Below, piece after piece: positions 54,804 through 63,762 of a stretch of DNA of 64,000 bases. This DNA is from Aureivirga marina (lineage in GTDB: Bacteria > Bacteroidota > Bacteroidia > Flavobacteriales > Flavobacteriaceae), in the NCBI RefSeq assembly GCF_015767265.1, contig NZ_JADPIB010000001.1, forward strand, positions 806,001-870,000. The letters run 5' to 3'. Below the pieces are notes generated by a model. That model was not told the DNA's origin. It ran no database searches and saw nothing but the letters and a program-made list of their open reading frames with translations. Position numbers and translations under genes: made by a program. Within the stretch, counting starts at the first letter, position 1. Each line of letters starts with the position of its first letter.

Positions 54804-55208
54804 ATGTCTTCTAAGAAAGAAATAATCGAAATAATGGTAAAGGAAATTTTCAATAATAACAATTTAGATTATTATGATATTTTATTTACAAAAGACATGG
54901 AAAGTCATATGGTTTTGGATGAATTGGATATAAATAATGTAGAAAACATGAAATCAATGATGGATGTTCTGCAAAATTGTTTTTCAAATTTAATGGTAAA
55001 ATCAGAAGAAATCATTTCAGAAAGAGATAAAGCTTTTGCACTTTTTAAGTTTTCTGGAATTCATGATAAAGATAAATTTATGGGAATGGAACCAAAAGGA
55101 AAGAAAATTGAATTTGAATCTTATAATATTTTTTATTTTAAAAAGAATCAAATTTCTTTTCACAGAGGAATCACCAATGTTATTCACCAACTTAAAATGA
55201 TTGAATAA
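54804..55208 (+). CDS. SnoaL/NTF2-like protein, array copy 3
   Basis: A 134-residue paralogue. It shares MSSKK, TKDMESHMVLDELDINNVEN, NCFSNL, SGIHDKDKFMGMEPKGKK, and SYNIFYFKKNQISFHRGITN with the neighbours. The strand motif has Asn (YNIFYF) as in copy 1, where copies 2 and 4 have Asp (YDIFYF). It starts 2 bases after copy 2, so the two are probably translationally coupled. Confidence 0.72.
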   Translation: MSSKKEIIEIMVKEIFNNNNLDYYDILFTKDMESHMVLDELDINNVENMKSMMDVLQNCFSNLMVKSEEIISERDKAFALFKFSGIHDKDKFMGMEPKGKKIEFESYNIFYFKKNQISFHRGITNVIHQLKMIE

Positions 55209-55228
55209 TTTATACTAAAACAATAAAT

Positions 55229-55636
55229 ATGTCATCTAAAAAATTAGAAATCGTAAAATCTTTAGTCGATGAAGTCTTTATAAAAGATAATCCTGATTAT
55301 ATGAATGAAATCTGTACAGAGGACATGGAAAGTCATTTTATTATAGACGAATTAGATATTCATGATGTTGAAGGTATAAAAACATTAAATGCAATTTTAA
55401 ATCAGTGTTTTTCTGATTTAAAAGTGGAAATCGAAGATCTTTTTGCAGAAAAAAATAAAGTTTTGTTGGTTTTAAAATTTACAGGAAAACACGATAAAGA
55501 ATGTTTTCTTGGAATGGAACCAAAAGGAAAAAATATAGAATTTCTGACGTATGATATTTTTTATTTCAAAGGAAATTTAATTTATTACAATCGAGGAATT
55601 ACAGACGTAATTCACAAACTAGATATGTTAGAATAA
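55229..55636 (+). CDS. SnoaL/NTF2-like protein, array copy 4
   Basis: A 135-residue paralogue, last of the array. MSSKKLEIVKSLVDEVF, TEDMESHFIIDELDIHDVEG, QCFSDLKVEIEDLFAEKNKV and FLGMEPKGKNIEFLTYDIFY are closest to the general SnoaL-like pattern. All four copies share an invariant Cys-Phe-Ser in the second helix. The array ends at a hairpin terminator 2 bases downstream, so the four genes likely form one transcript. Confidence 0.72.
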   Translation: MSSKKLEIVKSLVDEVFIKDNPDYMNEICTEDMESHFIIDELDIHDVEGIKTLNAILNQCFSDLKVEIEDLFAEKNKVLLVLKFTGKHDKECFLGMEPKGKNIEFLTYDIFYFKGNLIYYNRGITDVIHKLDMLE

Positions 55637-55637
55637 A

Positions 55638-55673
55638 AAAAGCTGAATTTAAAAAATCCAGCTTTTATTTTTT
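55638..55673. terminator. Bidirectional terminator between SnoaL array and aldehyde dehydrogenase gene
   Basis: AAAAGCTGAATTT pairs with AAATCCAGCTTTT (one mismatch), with A and T runs outside, serving both convergent transcripts. Confidence 0.75.
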
Positions 55674-55686
55674 TATGTAAAATCTA

Positions 55687-57231
55687 TTATAAATCGAATT
55701 TGATTCCTTGTGCTAAAGGTAATTCCGTTGTATAATTGATTGTATTTGTTTGTCTTCTCATGTAGATTTTCCAAGCATCAGATCCAGACTCACGTCCACC
55801 ACCTGTTTCTTTTTCACCTCCAAAAGCTCCACCGATTTCAGCTCCAGAAGTTCCAATGTTTACGTTTGCAATACCACAATCAGATCCAGCAGCAGATAAG
55901 AATCTTTCCGCTTCTCTTAAATTGTTAGTCATGATTGCAGAAGAAAGACCTTGAGCAACTCCATTTTGTAATTCGATTGCATTTTCAACATCTCCAGAAT
56001 ATTTCATTAAATATAAGATTGGAGCAAAAGTTTCGTGTTGAACGATTTCGAAATGGTTTTCAGCTTCAGCGATTGCTGGCTTCACATAACATCCACTTTC
56101 GTAACCTTCACCTTCTAAAACTCCACCTTCAACTAAGATATTTCCACCTTCTTCCACAACTTTAGTTAAAGCATCTTGATACATTTTAACAGCATCTTTA
56201 TCGATAAGTGGACCAACATGGTTATTTTCATCTAATGGGTTTCCGATACGTAATTGTTTGTAAGCATCAACAATTGCATCTTTTACTTTATCATACATTG
56301 AATCGTGAATGATTAATCTACGAGTAGAAGTACAACGTTGTCCTGCTGTTCCAACAGCTCCAAATACAGCTCCGATTACAGTCATCTTCACATCAGCATC
56401 TGGAGTAACGATAATAGCGTTGTTTCCTCCTAATTCTAATAAAGATTTACCTAATCTTCCTGCAACAGCTTGTGCAACGATTTTACCCATTCTTGTAGAA
56501 CCAGTAGCAGAAACTAAAGGAACTCTTTTATCAGCTGTCATGTATTCACCAACTTTATAATCTCCGTTTACTAAACAAGAAATTCCTTCAGGTAAATTAT
56601 TTTCTTTTAATACTTCAGCGATAATATTTTGGCAAGCAACTCCACATAATGGTGCTTTTTCAGATGGTTTCCATACACAAACATCTCCACAAATCCATGC
56701 TAAAGCAGTATTCCAAGCCCAAACAGCAACTGGGAAGTTAAATGCAGAAATAATTCCTACAACTCCTAGTGGATGATATTGCTCATACATTCTGTGTCCT
56801 GGACGCTCAGAATGCATTGTTAATCCGTGTAATTGACGAGAAAGACCAACTGCGAAATCACAGATATCGATCATTTCTTGAACTTCTCCTAAACCTTCTT
56901 GTAAAGATTTTCCCATTTCGTAAGAAACTAGCTCTCCAAGTGGTTGTTTTAATTCACGTAATTTCTCTCCAAATTGGCGAACGATTTCACCTCTTTGTGG
57001 TGCTGGCATTGTACGGAAAGTTTTGAAAGCAGAAGTCGCTGATTCCATCACTCTTTCGTAATCTTCTTTTGTCGCAGAAGTTACTTTTCCGATTAATTGT
57101 CCATCTACTGGCGAATAAGAAGTGATTTCTTCACCACCTCCAAAGTTCTCAGAACCTGTAGACACACCGTGATTTAATTCTTTAAGACCTAGTTTATGTA
57201 ATGTTTCTTTAATATTGTCTGTAGTCTTCAT
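55687..57231 (-). CDS. Aldehyde dehydrogenase, ALDH7 (aminoadipate-semialdehyde dehydrogenase) type
   Basis: A 514-residue NAD-dependent dehydrogenase. The Rossmann motif SATGSTRMGKIVA, the Glu in LLELGGNNAIIV and the catalytic Cys in GTAGQRCTSTRRLIIH are all present. The ALDH7 signature region (NFPVAVWAWNTALAWICGDV) and length fit the alpha-aminoadipic-semialdehyde dehydrogenase (AmaB/antiquitin) class, which acts in lysine catabolism or osmoprotection. The LysE-type exporter gene upstream may be related in context but is separated by 123 bases. The substrate is not proven. Confidence 0.88.
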   Translation of the reverse strand: MKTTDNIKETLHKLGLKELNHGVSTGSENFGGGEEITSYSPVDGQLIGKVTSATKEDYERVMESATSAFKTFRTMPAPQRGEIVRQFGEKLRELKQPLGELVSYEMGKSLQEGLGEVQEMIDICDFAVGLSRQLHGLTMHSERPGHRMYEQYHPLGVVGIISAFNFPVAVWAWNTALAWICGDVCVWKPSEKAPLCGVACQNIIAEVLKENNLPEGISCLVNGDYKVGEYMTADKRVPLVSATGSTRMGKIVAQAVAGRLGKSLLELGGNNAIIVTPDADVKMTVIGAVFGAVGTAGQRCTSTRRLIIHDSMYDKVKDAIVDAYKQLRIGNPLDENNHVGPLIDKDAVKMYQDALTKVVEEGGNILVEGGVLEGEGYESGCYVKPAIAEAENHFEIVQHETFAPILYLMKYSGDVENAIELQNGVAQGLSSAIMTNNLREAERFLSAAGSDCGIANVNIGTSGAEIGGAFGGEKETGGGRESGSDAWKIYMRRQTNTINYTTELPLAQGIKFDL

Positions 57232-57354
57232 TATGAATTGTGTTATTAATAATTGACGCTAAATTACAAATAATTTAAATGTAAAAATTCAATATTTTTC
57301 AGTGTTTTACTAGAATCGATTGTTAGTTTTTAAAACTTTGGAAAGAATTCATTT

Positions 57355-58014
57355 TTATTCAATTCCAAGGTCTTTATTTGGTATAAATCCTTTAATCAAT
57401 AAAAGAATTCCGCAAATCATTATGATTATAGCAACAGCATGTTTTATTTTTAAGATAACTTTAGGTGTTAATTTTTTCTGAAGTTGTTTTGCTAAAAATA
57501 TTTTTCCTAAATCTGTAATAAAATAACTTAAGATTATCACTGCAAAAAAGTTGAAAATTCTTTTAGAATCAAAATCTAATTGCGGACCAATTCCGATTAA
57601 AATTAAAAGCCAAAAACCTAAAACACCAATATTGATAAAGTTTAGAAAAAAGCCTTTAATAAATAATTTTCCGTAAGTACTTTTTTTAGAAATTGCTTTT
57701 TTATCAACACTTTCTATATTATTTTCTTTTTCTTTCTTTTTTTGAATGTAAGAAATCAAACCATAAGAGAATAAAACTGCTCCACCAAAAAAATACAATC
57801 GTGGATCATCTTTAATTTCTTCTAAAAGTTGTTGACTTCCAAAATAAGCAACCAAAATGAAAAAAATATCTCCGAAAATCACTCCTAAATCAAAGGCAAT
57901 TGCAGCTCTTGCACCTTTGATAATACTTGTTTGAAGTAACATAAAAAATACTGGTCCAATCATAAACGAAAGACCAAATCCAATTGGTATTGCTTTTAAA
58001 ATGTCATTTAGCAT
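57355..58014 (-). CDS. LysE-family amino-acid exporter-like protein
   Basis: A 219-residue inner membrane protein with about six helices. The N-terminal AIPIGFGLSFMIGPVFFMLLQ, with its Gly-Pro, is the LysE/RhtB family start. A Lys/Glu-rich cytoplasmic loop lies near residues 90-115. It probably exports amino acids or related metabolites. It sits between the aldehyde dehydrogenase gene and an oxidoreductase gene, all on the minus strand but with gaps over 100 bases, so an operon is unlikely. Confidence 0.82.
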   Translation of the reverse strand: MLNDILKAIPIGFGLSFMIGPVFFMLLQTSIIKGARAAIAFDLGVIFGDIFFILVAYFGSQQLLEEIKDDPRLYFFGGAVLFSYGLISYIQKKKEKENNIESVDKKAISKKSTYGKLFIKGFFLNFINIGVLGFWLLILIGIGPQLDFDSKRIFNFFAVIILSYFITDLGKIFLAKQLQKKLTPKVILKIKHAVAIIIMICGILLLIKGFIPNKDLGIE

Positions 58015-58047
58015 AAAATAGTTGAAATATAATTATTGGTAAAATAC

Positions 58048-58094
58048 AAATTCCATGTGAAACCTTAGCTTTTTTGGGGTTAAACATGGAATTT
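58048..58094. repeat. Inverted repeat between oxidoreductase and LysE genes
   Basis: AAATTCCATGT (58048-58058) pairs perfectly with ACATGGAATTT (58084-58094) around a 25-base loop; it could end the upstream oxidoreductase transcript but has no T run. Confidence 0.4.
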
Positions 58095-58127
58095 ATAAAA
58101 TAATATTTTATTTTGATTTACTGTATT

Positions 58128-59183
58128 TTATACATCATCAAAATCGATTTTTAACTTATCTGTTGTTGCATGCGCTTGGCAAGTTAAGATGTATCCATCT
58201 GCAATTTCAGAATCCGTTAGAATTGCATTATTATCCATCACAGCTTTTCCTTCTGTAACTTTTCCGATACAAGAACTACAAATTCCACCTTGACAAGAAT
58301 AAGGAGCATCTAAATCTTTGTCTAACATTGCATTTAATAAAATTTCCTTTTTAGAAACTTCAATAGTTGTTTCTTCATCATCTAAAACAACGGTTACTAA
58401 AGAATTTCCATCTAAGTTTTTTGTAGCATCACTTCCTGTAGCTTCGGCAACAGAAAATAATTCAAAATGAATTTTTCCAGCTTCTACATTATTTTCTTTT
58501 AATGTTTCTGTTACTGTATTAATCATTGCTTCTGGTCCACATAAGAAATAGCCATCGAATGAAATATTTTTATGTTTATTTTTCACTAATAAATTTGTAA
58601 CAGACTTATCAATTCTTCCAAACAATGCACCATCGTGTAATTTCTTACTAAACACATATTGGATTTCTAATTGCTTCGGATATGTAGCAACTAAAGCGTC
58701 AAGTTCTGCCTTAAAAATAGCATCTTCTTCAGATTTATTTCCGTAAACAAGAACGAATTTACTACTCATTTCTTGTGTTAATACAGATTTAATCATCGAC
58801 ATAATTGGTGTAATTCCACTTCCTGCGGCAAATGCAATATAATTTTTAGTATTTGCAGCATTTGTTTCTAATACAAACTTTCCTTCTGGTGGCGCAACAT
58901 CTAAAGAATCTCCTTCTTTTAAAATAGAAACTGCATGGTTTGAGAATAATCCTTTTTCTACAGCCTTAACTGCAACTCTTAATTCTGTACTTGAAGAAGA
59001 AGAACAAATAGAATAAGCTCTTCTTACTTCTTCTCCTTTAATTTCTGTTTTTAGAGTTATATACTGTCCAGGAATAAAACTGAAAGTAGAAGCCAAATCC
59101 GTTGGCACAGTAAACGCAATGGAAACAGCCTTTTCTGTTTCTTGCTTTATTTCTTTTATTTTAAGTGTATGAAATTTTGACAT
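58128..59183 (-). CDS. FAD/[2Fe-2S] oxidoreductase, PaaE-like
   Basis: A 351-residue electron-transfer flavoprotein. The N-terminal FAD domain has RRAYSICSSS, the NAD(P) domain has AAGSGITPIMSMIKSV, and the C-terminal plant-type ferredoxin domain has CQGGICSSC plus a distal Cys in ILTCQAHA, giving four [2Fe-2S] ligands. Domain order matches PaaE and related reductases that feed oxygenases. No paa or oxygenase genes adjoin, so the partner is unknown. A TAATTTTG promoter box is just upstream. Confidence 0.88.
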   Translation of the reverse strand: MSKFHTLKIKEIKQETEKAVSIAFTVPTDLASTFSFIPGQYITLKTEIKGEEVRRAYSICSSSSSTELRVAVKAVEKGLFSNHAVSILKEGDSLDVAPPEGKFVLETNAANTKNYIAFAAGSGITPIMSMIKSVLTQEMSSKFVLVYGNKSEEDAIFKAELDALVATYPKQLEIQYVFSKKLHDGALFGRIDKSVTNLLVKNKHKNISFDGYFLCGPEAMINTVTETLKENNVEAGKIHFELFSVAEATGSDATKNLDGNSLVTVVLDDEETTIEVSKKEILLNAMLDKDLDAPYSCQGGICSSCIGKVTEGKAVMDNNAILTDSEIADGYILTCQAHATTDKLKIDFDDV

Positions 59184-59204
59184 GCTAAATTTTTAAGGTA
59201 ACCA

Positions 59205-59212
59205 CAAAATTA
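59205..59212 (-). promoter_or_regulatory. -7 promoter box of the PaaE-like oxidoreductase gene
   Basis: The minus strand reads TAATTTTG, matching TAnnTTTG, 21 bases before the ATG at 59183. Confidence 0.4.
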
Positions 59213-59330
59213 CGAAACTGTTAAAAAACCTGCACTAAGAATTCAACTAAAAAAATGATAAAGCATTGAATTCTTATTTCTTTTCTTCCTCTATTTAAAA
59301 ATTGTTTTTTAAAACGCTATTTTTTTATAT

Positions 59331-59361
59331 AAAAAAACCCATGAAATAAGTATTCATGGGT
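59331..59361 (-). terminator. Terminator of the outer membrane protein gene
   Basis: ACCCATGAA pairs with TTCATGGGT around a 7-base loop, followed on the minus strand by a T run. Confidence 0.75.
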
Positions 59362-59394
59362 AGTATATTTCTTTAAAAAAGATTATTGAATTTC

Positions 59395-60174
59395 TTATAA
59401 ATGGAAGATATAACCGATTTGTACAGCAAAAGCCCAATCGTTATATTTATTTTCAACAGCTCTTGCATTTAATCCATCAATCCAATCAGACCAGAATAAT
59501 CTCCAGTTTGCTTCTAAAAGAATATTTGAATTCTCACTAACTTTAAAACGTGTTCCAGCACTAAAAGTTGTTGAAAAATCAATTCCTGGATCCATATCAA
59601 CAGTTCCTACTTTACTCCATTTATCGTAAAGTATACTTCTATCAACTTCCCAATCACCTAAAGAAGATTCCATTTCAGGATTATAATAACTTAATCCAGC
59701 ACCAATTCCAACATAAGGTGACCAATTGAATCCTCTATAAATTCCTCCTTCAAAATCTGAAATTTCTTTTAAATGAAATTCAAATCCAGTAGATAAGTTT
59801 ATGATCATAGTACTTCCAGTCATTGCTCTTAACTTTTCAGCATTGTACGAAGTTCTATCATCTTCAACGTATTTTCCTGTGTGTTCTAATGAAGAATACA
59901 TTAATGATAATTCATTTTTAATTCTGAAATGCTCATTAAAGAAGCTATATCTTCTAGAATATCCATCTATTTTTGTAAAATTGATATAGTTTACTACTCC
60001 AGCAGTAAAACCAACATATCCTTCGAAATGATGTCTTTCACCGTAATCTGTTTTTATGGAAGCAGGCCCTACAAAACCTCCTAATTCAAAACTAGCTCCA
60101 AATTGGGAGTAAGATTTTGAAAAATAAACTGAACTTAAAAACAGAATAATAATTGTGGGGATTGTGTATTTCAT
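59395..60174 (-). CDS. Outer membrane beta-barrel protein (THC0290_0291-like)
   Basis: A 259-residue exported protein; the signal peptide ends SKSYSQ. FGASFELGGFVGPASIKTDYG at its start, aromatic-alternating strands throughout, and the ending WAFAVQIGYIFHL are those of an 8-to-12-strand outer membrane barrel. It resembles a flavobacterial family labelled THC0290_0291; the name is from memory and not certain. Function unknown. It lies 36 bases after the Ig-like lipoprotein gene on the same strand and may be cotranscribed. Confidence 0.68.
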   Translation of the reverse strand: MKYTIPTIIILFLSSVYFSKSYSQFGASFELGGFVGPASIKTDYGERHHFEGYVGFTAGVVNYINFTKIDGYSRRYSFFNEHFRIKNELSLMYSSLEHTGKYVEDDRTSYNAEKLRAMTGSTMIINLSTGFEFHLKEISDFEGGIYRGFNWSPYVGIGAGLSYYNPEMESSLGDWEVDRSILYDKWSKVGTVDMDPGIDFSTTFSAGTRFKVSENSNILLEANWRLFWSDWIDGLNARAVENKYNDWAFAVQIGYIFHL

Positions 60175-60210
60175 TTTATTCTCGTGTATATATTAATTTA
60201 TAAGCAATTA

Positions 60211-61815
60211 TTATTTTAAAATAACTTTTTCAAAAATATCAGCGTTTGGTCTAATTTTAATTTTAGAATTATAATAAAAAACTTCTTCAGGTTGCTCTTT
60301 ATTTAAGAAGCTTCCTGTATCCCACTTTCCATTTTTATTTTCATCTATTATAATTCTAAGAGCATATGAATTTTGCTCTAACTGATCAAATTTAATCGTT
60401 TCCATTTTATCAGATAAAATAGTTTGTAAAACATTATCATTTTCATCTAATAGTTGAACAATTATCGGATATTTTTCTACACCTTCAATATCTAAAAATA
60501 AATTTCCATAATCTGCAATTGATTTCGTTTGGAATCTATATTGAAGCGTATCATTTGTTTCTTCAAAAAAGTCTTTTAAAGCGCCAGGAAGAAAATCGAT
60601 TTTATAATTTTCATTCTGTTTTTTCTTAAAATCTATGTATAAATTGATTTTATCTTTTGATAAATATATATTTTTCTGAGTAACTTCAACAGAATCTTTC
60701 TCAAAAAGTTGAATTTTTGTAGTATCCACAGAAATTAATGGAATATTCGCTGAAATATTAAACGTATCTTTTAAGTGTAAATCTCTTGTCACATTATTTG
60801 TAACATTTAAAGAATCTATTTTTTTCGTTCTAAGTTTCACTGTAAAATCTTCAGCATATTCTTTTTTATGTACATTAAAACTTAGCGAATCAATTCCCTC
60901 ATAAGGTTTAAACCAATAATTTAAAGTATCCTTTTCTTTCTCTTTTGTGATAAAATAAGTAAAATCAGATGGAACTTCAGAAATCACATCAATTTGTAAA
61001 CTATCAGCATTTCCTTCATAACCAAAATCTAATTTTCCTTGATATTCTTCTTTTGGTTTATACACTTGTAATGGTAACTCTTCTTTAAACAATTTTATTG
61101 TATACATCGTATCTGTTGGAATTGTAACTGGCTCAGAAACAAATCCAATCTTCATTGTTTTCGGATTAAATTTATAAGAATTCTGCGATCCACCTTTTAA
61201 AGCAACCATTACATATTTTCCAGCTTTTAAGTTTGTAAACTGAAAATATGTAGAGTCTAAAGTGTTTGAAATATATTTTGGATTTTCTTTATAAATAATC
61301 GAATCTGTAAATTTATTATTTACTTCATAAAGCAAAACAGAAACATTTTTTTCTGTTTCTCTATCAAATGCATCCACAACATTTCCAGAAACTGTCAACG
61401 AGTCAATATAATTTCCCGTTGAGAAAACATATTTAAAATCGTGCAAAATATTTCCTTCATTATTTCCTACAACACTATTTCCAAAATTGAAAATATAGGT
61501 TGTATTCTTCGCAAGTGTATCATTAATTTTAATATTAATAAATTTCGTTGCACTACCAACAGGTGTAATTTCAGGCATATTTTCCATTGGAGGAGAAATA
61601 ATCAACTGATTAAATAAATCCTGAAGTTTTACATATTTATTAAAATTGATTCGAACTTTTTTGCTGTCGAAATTAACTGTTTCATTATTAGGTGAAGCGG
61701 AAACTAAATAAGGCGCTGTTTCATCTTTTGGTCCACCACTTGGCATTCCTCTTTTCGCACAACTAACGGCTAATAAAGTAACGGCAAAAATGATATAAAA
61801 TAACCTTTGTTTCAT
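60211..61815 (-). CDS. Ig-like domain surface lipoprotein
   Basis: A 534-residue lipoprotein. The signal peptide ends LAVSC (Cys19), followed by AKRGMPSGGPKDETAPYLVS, the start of a bacterial Ig-like (Big_5/SbsA-like) domain; PxGGPKDExxP is a hallmark of this Bacteroidota lipoprotein class. Further beta-sandwich repeats cover the rest and the protein ends with a calcium-like ENKNGKWDTG loop. Probably a surface structural or assembly protein. Precedes the outer membrane barrel gene. Confidence 0.78.
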   Translation of the reverse strand: MKQRLFYIIFAVTLLAVSCAKRGMPSGGPKDETAPYLVSASPNNETVNFDSKKVRINFNKYVKLQDLFNQLIISPPMENMPEITPVGSATKFINIKINDTLAKNTTYIFNFGNSVVGNNEGNILHDFKYVFSTGNYIDSLTVSGNVVDAFDRETEKNVSVLLYEVNNKFTDSIIYKENPKYISNTLDSTYFQFTNLKAGKYVMVALKGGSQNSYKFNPKTMKIGFVSEPVTIPTDTMYTIKLFKEELPLQVYKPKEEYQGKLDFGYEGNADSLQIDVISEVPSDFTYFITKEKEKDTLNYWFKPYEGIDSLSFNVHKKEYAEDFTVKLRTKKIDSLNVTNNVTRDLHLKDTFNISANIPLISVDTTKIQLFEKDSVEVTQKNIYLSKDKINLYIDFKKKQNENYKIDFLPGALKDFFEETNDTLQYRFQTKSIADYGNLFLDIEGVEKYPIIVQLLDENDNVLQTILSDKMETIKFDQLEQNSYALRIIIDENKNGKWDTGSFLNKEQPEEVFYYNSKIKIRPNADIFEKVILK

Positions 61816-61879
61816 TCTTATTTATTTTGTTGCAAATAAACAATTTATTTTGCCAAATTACATAAAAAAAACAATAATT

Positions 61880-62566
61880 TTAGTGTGCAAAAGCGATGCT
61901 GGCAATACTTATTTTAATGTTTTTCACTTTCAATAATTCTTTAGAGCAAGATTCAATCGTCGCTCCTGTTGTGATTATATCATCAATAAGAAGTATATGT
62001 TTATTTTCATATTTTTCTGGATTTTGAATCTCGAATATATTTTGCGTGTTTTTAAATCGTTCTTCCGTATTTTTTTTCGTTTGAGATTCGGTATTTTTAA
62101 TTCTTTTTACATTTTTCTCACAATAATGTGCGTCAATTTTTTTAGATAATGTTTTTCCAAATAACGTATTCTGATTATAACCTCTAATTTTAAATTTTTG
62201 TTGGTGAAGTGGAATCGGAATTACATAATCAATTGTAGAAAAATATTTACTATTTAAAATTTCTTCACCTAATAATTCACCAAAAAACTCGCCTATTTTT
62301 TGCTTGTTTTTATATTTTAAAACATGAATTAAATTTTGAATTTTTCCTTTCTTTGAAAAAAAATAAAGGGAAGTCGCATGTGTTAAAGGAATTTTACCCT
62401 TAAATAACTTTTTTAAATCATTTTCTTCAACATTACTATAATTTGTAACTGGTAAATTCGTTCTACAATTCAAACAGATGTTAAAATTATCATCCGAGAT
62501 CTCTTCAAAACATCCGAGACAGTATTGAGGGTAAAATAAATCAATGATTGGTGATACGATACTCAT
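61880..62566 (-). CDS. ComF family phosphoribosyltransferase-like protein
   Basis: A 228-residue protein. The N-terminal CLGC (Cys16, Cys19) and CLNC (Cys31, Cys34) pairs form the zinc finger of ComF. The C-terminal PRTase fold carries HILLIDDIITTGATIESCSK, the PRPP-binding loop. ComF proteins work in DNA uptake for natural transformation in Gram-positive bacteria and in Haemophilus; the role in Bacteroidota is likely similar but not shown. 64 bases upstream of the Ig-like lipoprotein gene. Confidence 0.88.
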   Translation of the reverse strand: MSIVSPIIDLFYPQYCLGCFEEISDDNFNICLNCRTNLPVTNYSNVEENDLKKLFKGKIPLTHATSLYFFSKKGKIQNLIHVLKYKNKQKIGEFFGELLGEEILNSKYFSTIDYVIPIPLHQQKFKIRGYNQNTLFGKTLSKKIDAHYCEKNVKRIKNTESQTKKNTEERFKNTQNIFEIQNPEKYENKHILLIDDIITTGATIESCSKELLKVKNIKISIASIAFAH

Positions 62567-62664
62567 CTTTGTAACTAATTATGACTTTACTCCGTTAAGT
62601 TAAGAAAATATTAAAGAAGAATTTTTAGTTAATATTTTTTTAACACATGTTTTACAATGAATTA

Positions 62665-62680
62665 TGGCACGGGTTTTGTC
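62665..62680 (+). promoter_or_regulatory. Candidate sigma-54 (-24/-12) promoter of the coiled-coil protein gene
   Basis: TGGCACGGGTTTTGTC has a perfect -24 box TGGCACG, exactly 10 bases from GG to the -12 G, and TTGT in place of TTGC. Of the three such sites in this window this is the closest to consensus. The predicted start is about 90 bases before the ATG at 62782. Confidence 0.55.
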
Positions 62681-62781
62681 AAAGGAGATTGAAAATATTT
62701 TTAATTTAAAATATGGGAAATAAATTAATAAATATTAGTTTTGTTAAAAATTAAGTAATTAAAATCAAAATAGTCTTATAA

Positions 62782-63669
62782 ATGGAAGAAAATAATAATA
62801 AATCATCAAACAAAATTGTAATAATTATTCTTGCAGTTTTATTATTAGGTGCTGTTGGATACATGTTTTGGTCAAGAACAGAACACCAAAAAGTAGTCGC
62901 TCATATTAAAGATGAAAAAACACAATTAATTGAGAACTTAAAAAGCGAAAAAGCTCGCTACGAAACTTTAGAAATTGCAAATGATAGCTTACAAACAGAA
63001 TACCAAGCAACAATTGCAAGTTACGATGAGCAAATCGCTGAATTAAGCAAAAAGAACGATATTACTCTTGCTGATTTAAAAAAGTATAAGAATCGTTACT
63101 GGGCTGCTAAAAAGAAAGCAGAAAAATTGGAAAAAGAGAATGAAAGAATCAAAAAAGAAAACGAATTATTAAAAACTGATTTAGAAACTACGAAAGCTGA
63201 CTTAGAAAGTCAAAGTAAATTAGCTTCTGATTTAGGTCAAGAGAAATCTTTACTTGAAGGAAAAATCGCAATCGGTGCTAGATTAAGTATTGATAATGTT
63301 CAAATCGTTGCAATGAAAGAACGTAGCAATGGTAAATTAAAACTTACAACAAAATCTAGAACTACAGACGTTTTCAGAATTAGCTGTTTAATTAGAGAAA
63401 ATTTAATCGCTACTTCTAAAGAATTAGATGTTTATATTGAAATCTTAGGACCAAATGGTGCGCCAGTTGAAACTACTGGAAACATCACTATCGAAGATGG
63501 AACTGTTGTAGAATATATCGATCATACTTCTGTACTTTATGAAAAAGAAGATTTAGAAGTTGTTTCTGCTATCAATGTTGATAGAAAGAAAATTACAAAA
63601 GGTGTATACACTGCAAACATTTACTTAGAAGGAAGATTAGTAGGTTCTCAAATCTTACAATTAAAGTAA
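62782..63669 (+). CDS. Membrane-anchored coiled-coil protein with C-terminal beta domain
   Basis: A 295-residue protein. Residues about 12-30 are a single membrane helix (IVIIILAVLLLGAVGYMFW), so the N-terminus is cytoplasmic and the rest probably periplasmic. Residues 35-165 form a long coiled coil rich in Lys/Glu/Leu heptads. The final 130 residues are a beta-rich domain (GARLSIDNVQIVAMKERSNG, ending GSQILQLK). I do not recognise the family by name. A sigma-54-like promoter lies upstream and a terminator follows. Confidence 0.68.
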   Translation: MEENNNKSSNKIVIIILAVLLLGAVGYMFWSRTEHQKVVAHIKDEKTQLIENLKSEKARYETLEIANDSLQTEYQATIASYDEQIAELSKKNDITLADLKKYKNRYWAAKKKAEKLEKENERIKKENELLKTDLETTKADLESQSKLASDLGQEKSLLEGKIAIGARLSIDNVQIVAMKERSNGKLKLTTKSRTTDVFRISCLIRENLIATSKELDVYIEILGPNGAPVETTGNITIEDGTVVEYIDHTSVLYEKEDLEVVSAINVDRKKITKGVYTANIYLEGRLVGSQILQLK

Positions 63670-63695
63670 TTTAGACAACAAACTCATTAACAATA

Positions 63696-63732
63696 AAAAA
63701 CTCCTAAGAAATTCATCTTAGGAGTTTTTATT
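63696..63732. terminator. Bidirectional terminator at the end of the coiled-coil gene
   Basis: A perfect 14-bp stem, AAAAACTCCTAAGA with TCTTAGGAGTTTTT, flanked by A and T runs, between convergent genes. Confidence 0.85.
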
Positions 63733-63762
63733 TACCCGATAGTTATTTAAAAATTGGATATT

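Noticed and set aside
61830-61860. Possible sigma-54 promoter for the Ig-like lipoprotein (TTGGCA on the minus strand)
   Set aside because: The -24 half is good, but the next G that could form the -12 element is 11 bases away instead of 10, so spacing is wrong.
62663-62716. Short open frame of 17 codons upstream of the coiled-coil gene
   Set aside because: It overlaps the sigma-54-like promoter and has no family match or typical composition; too short to call.
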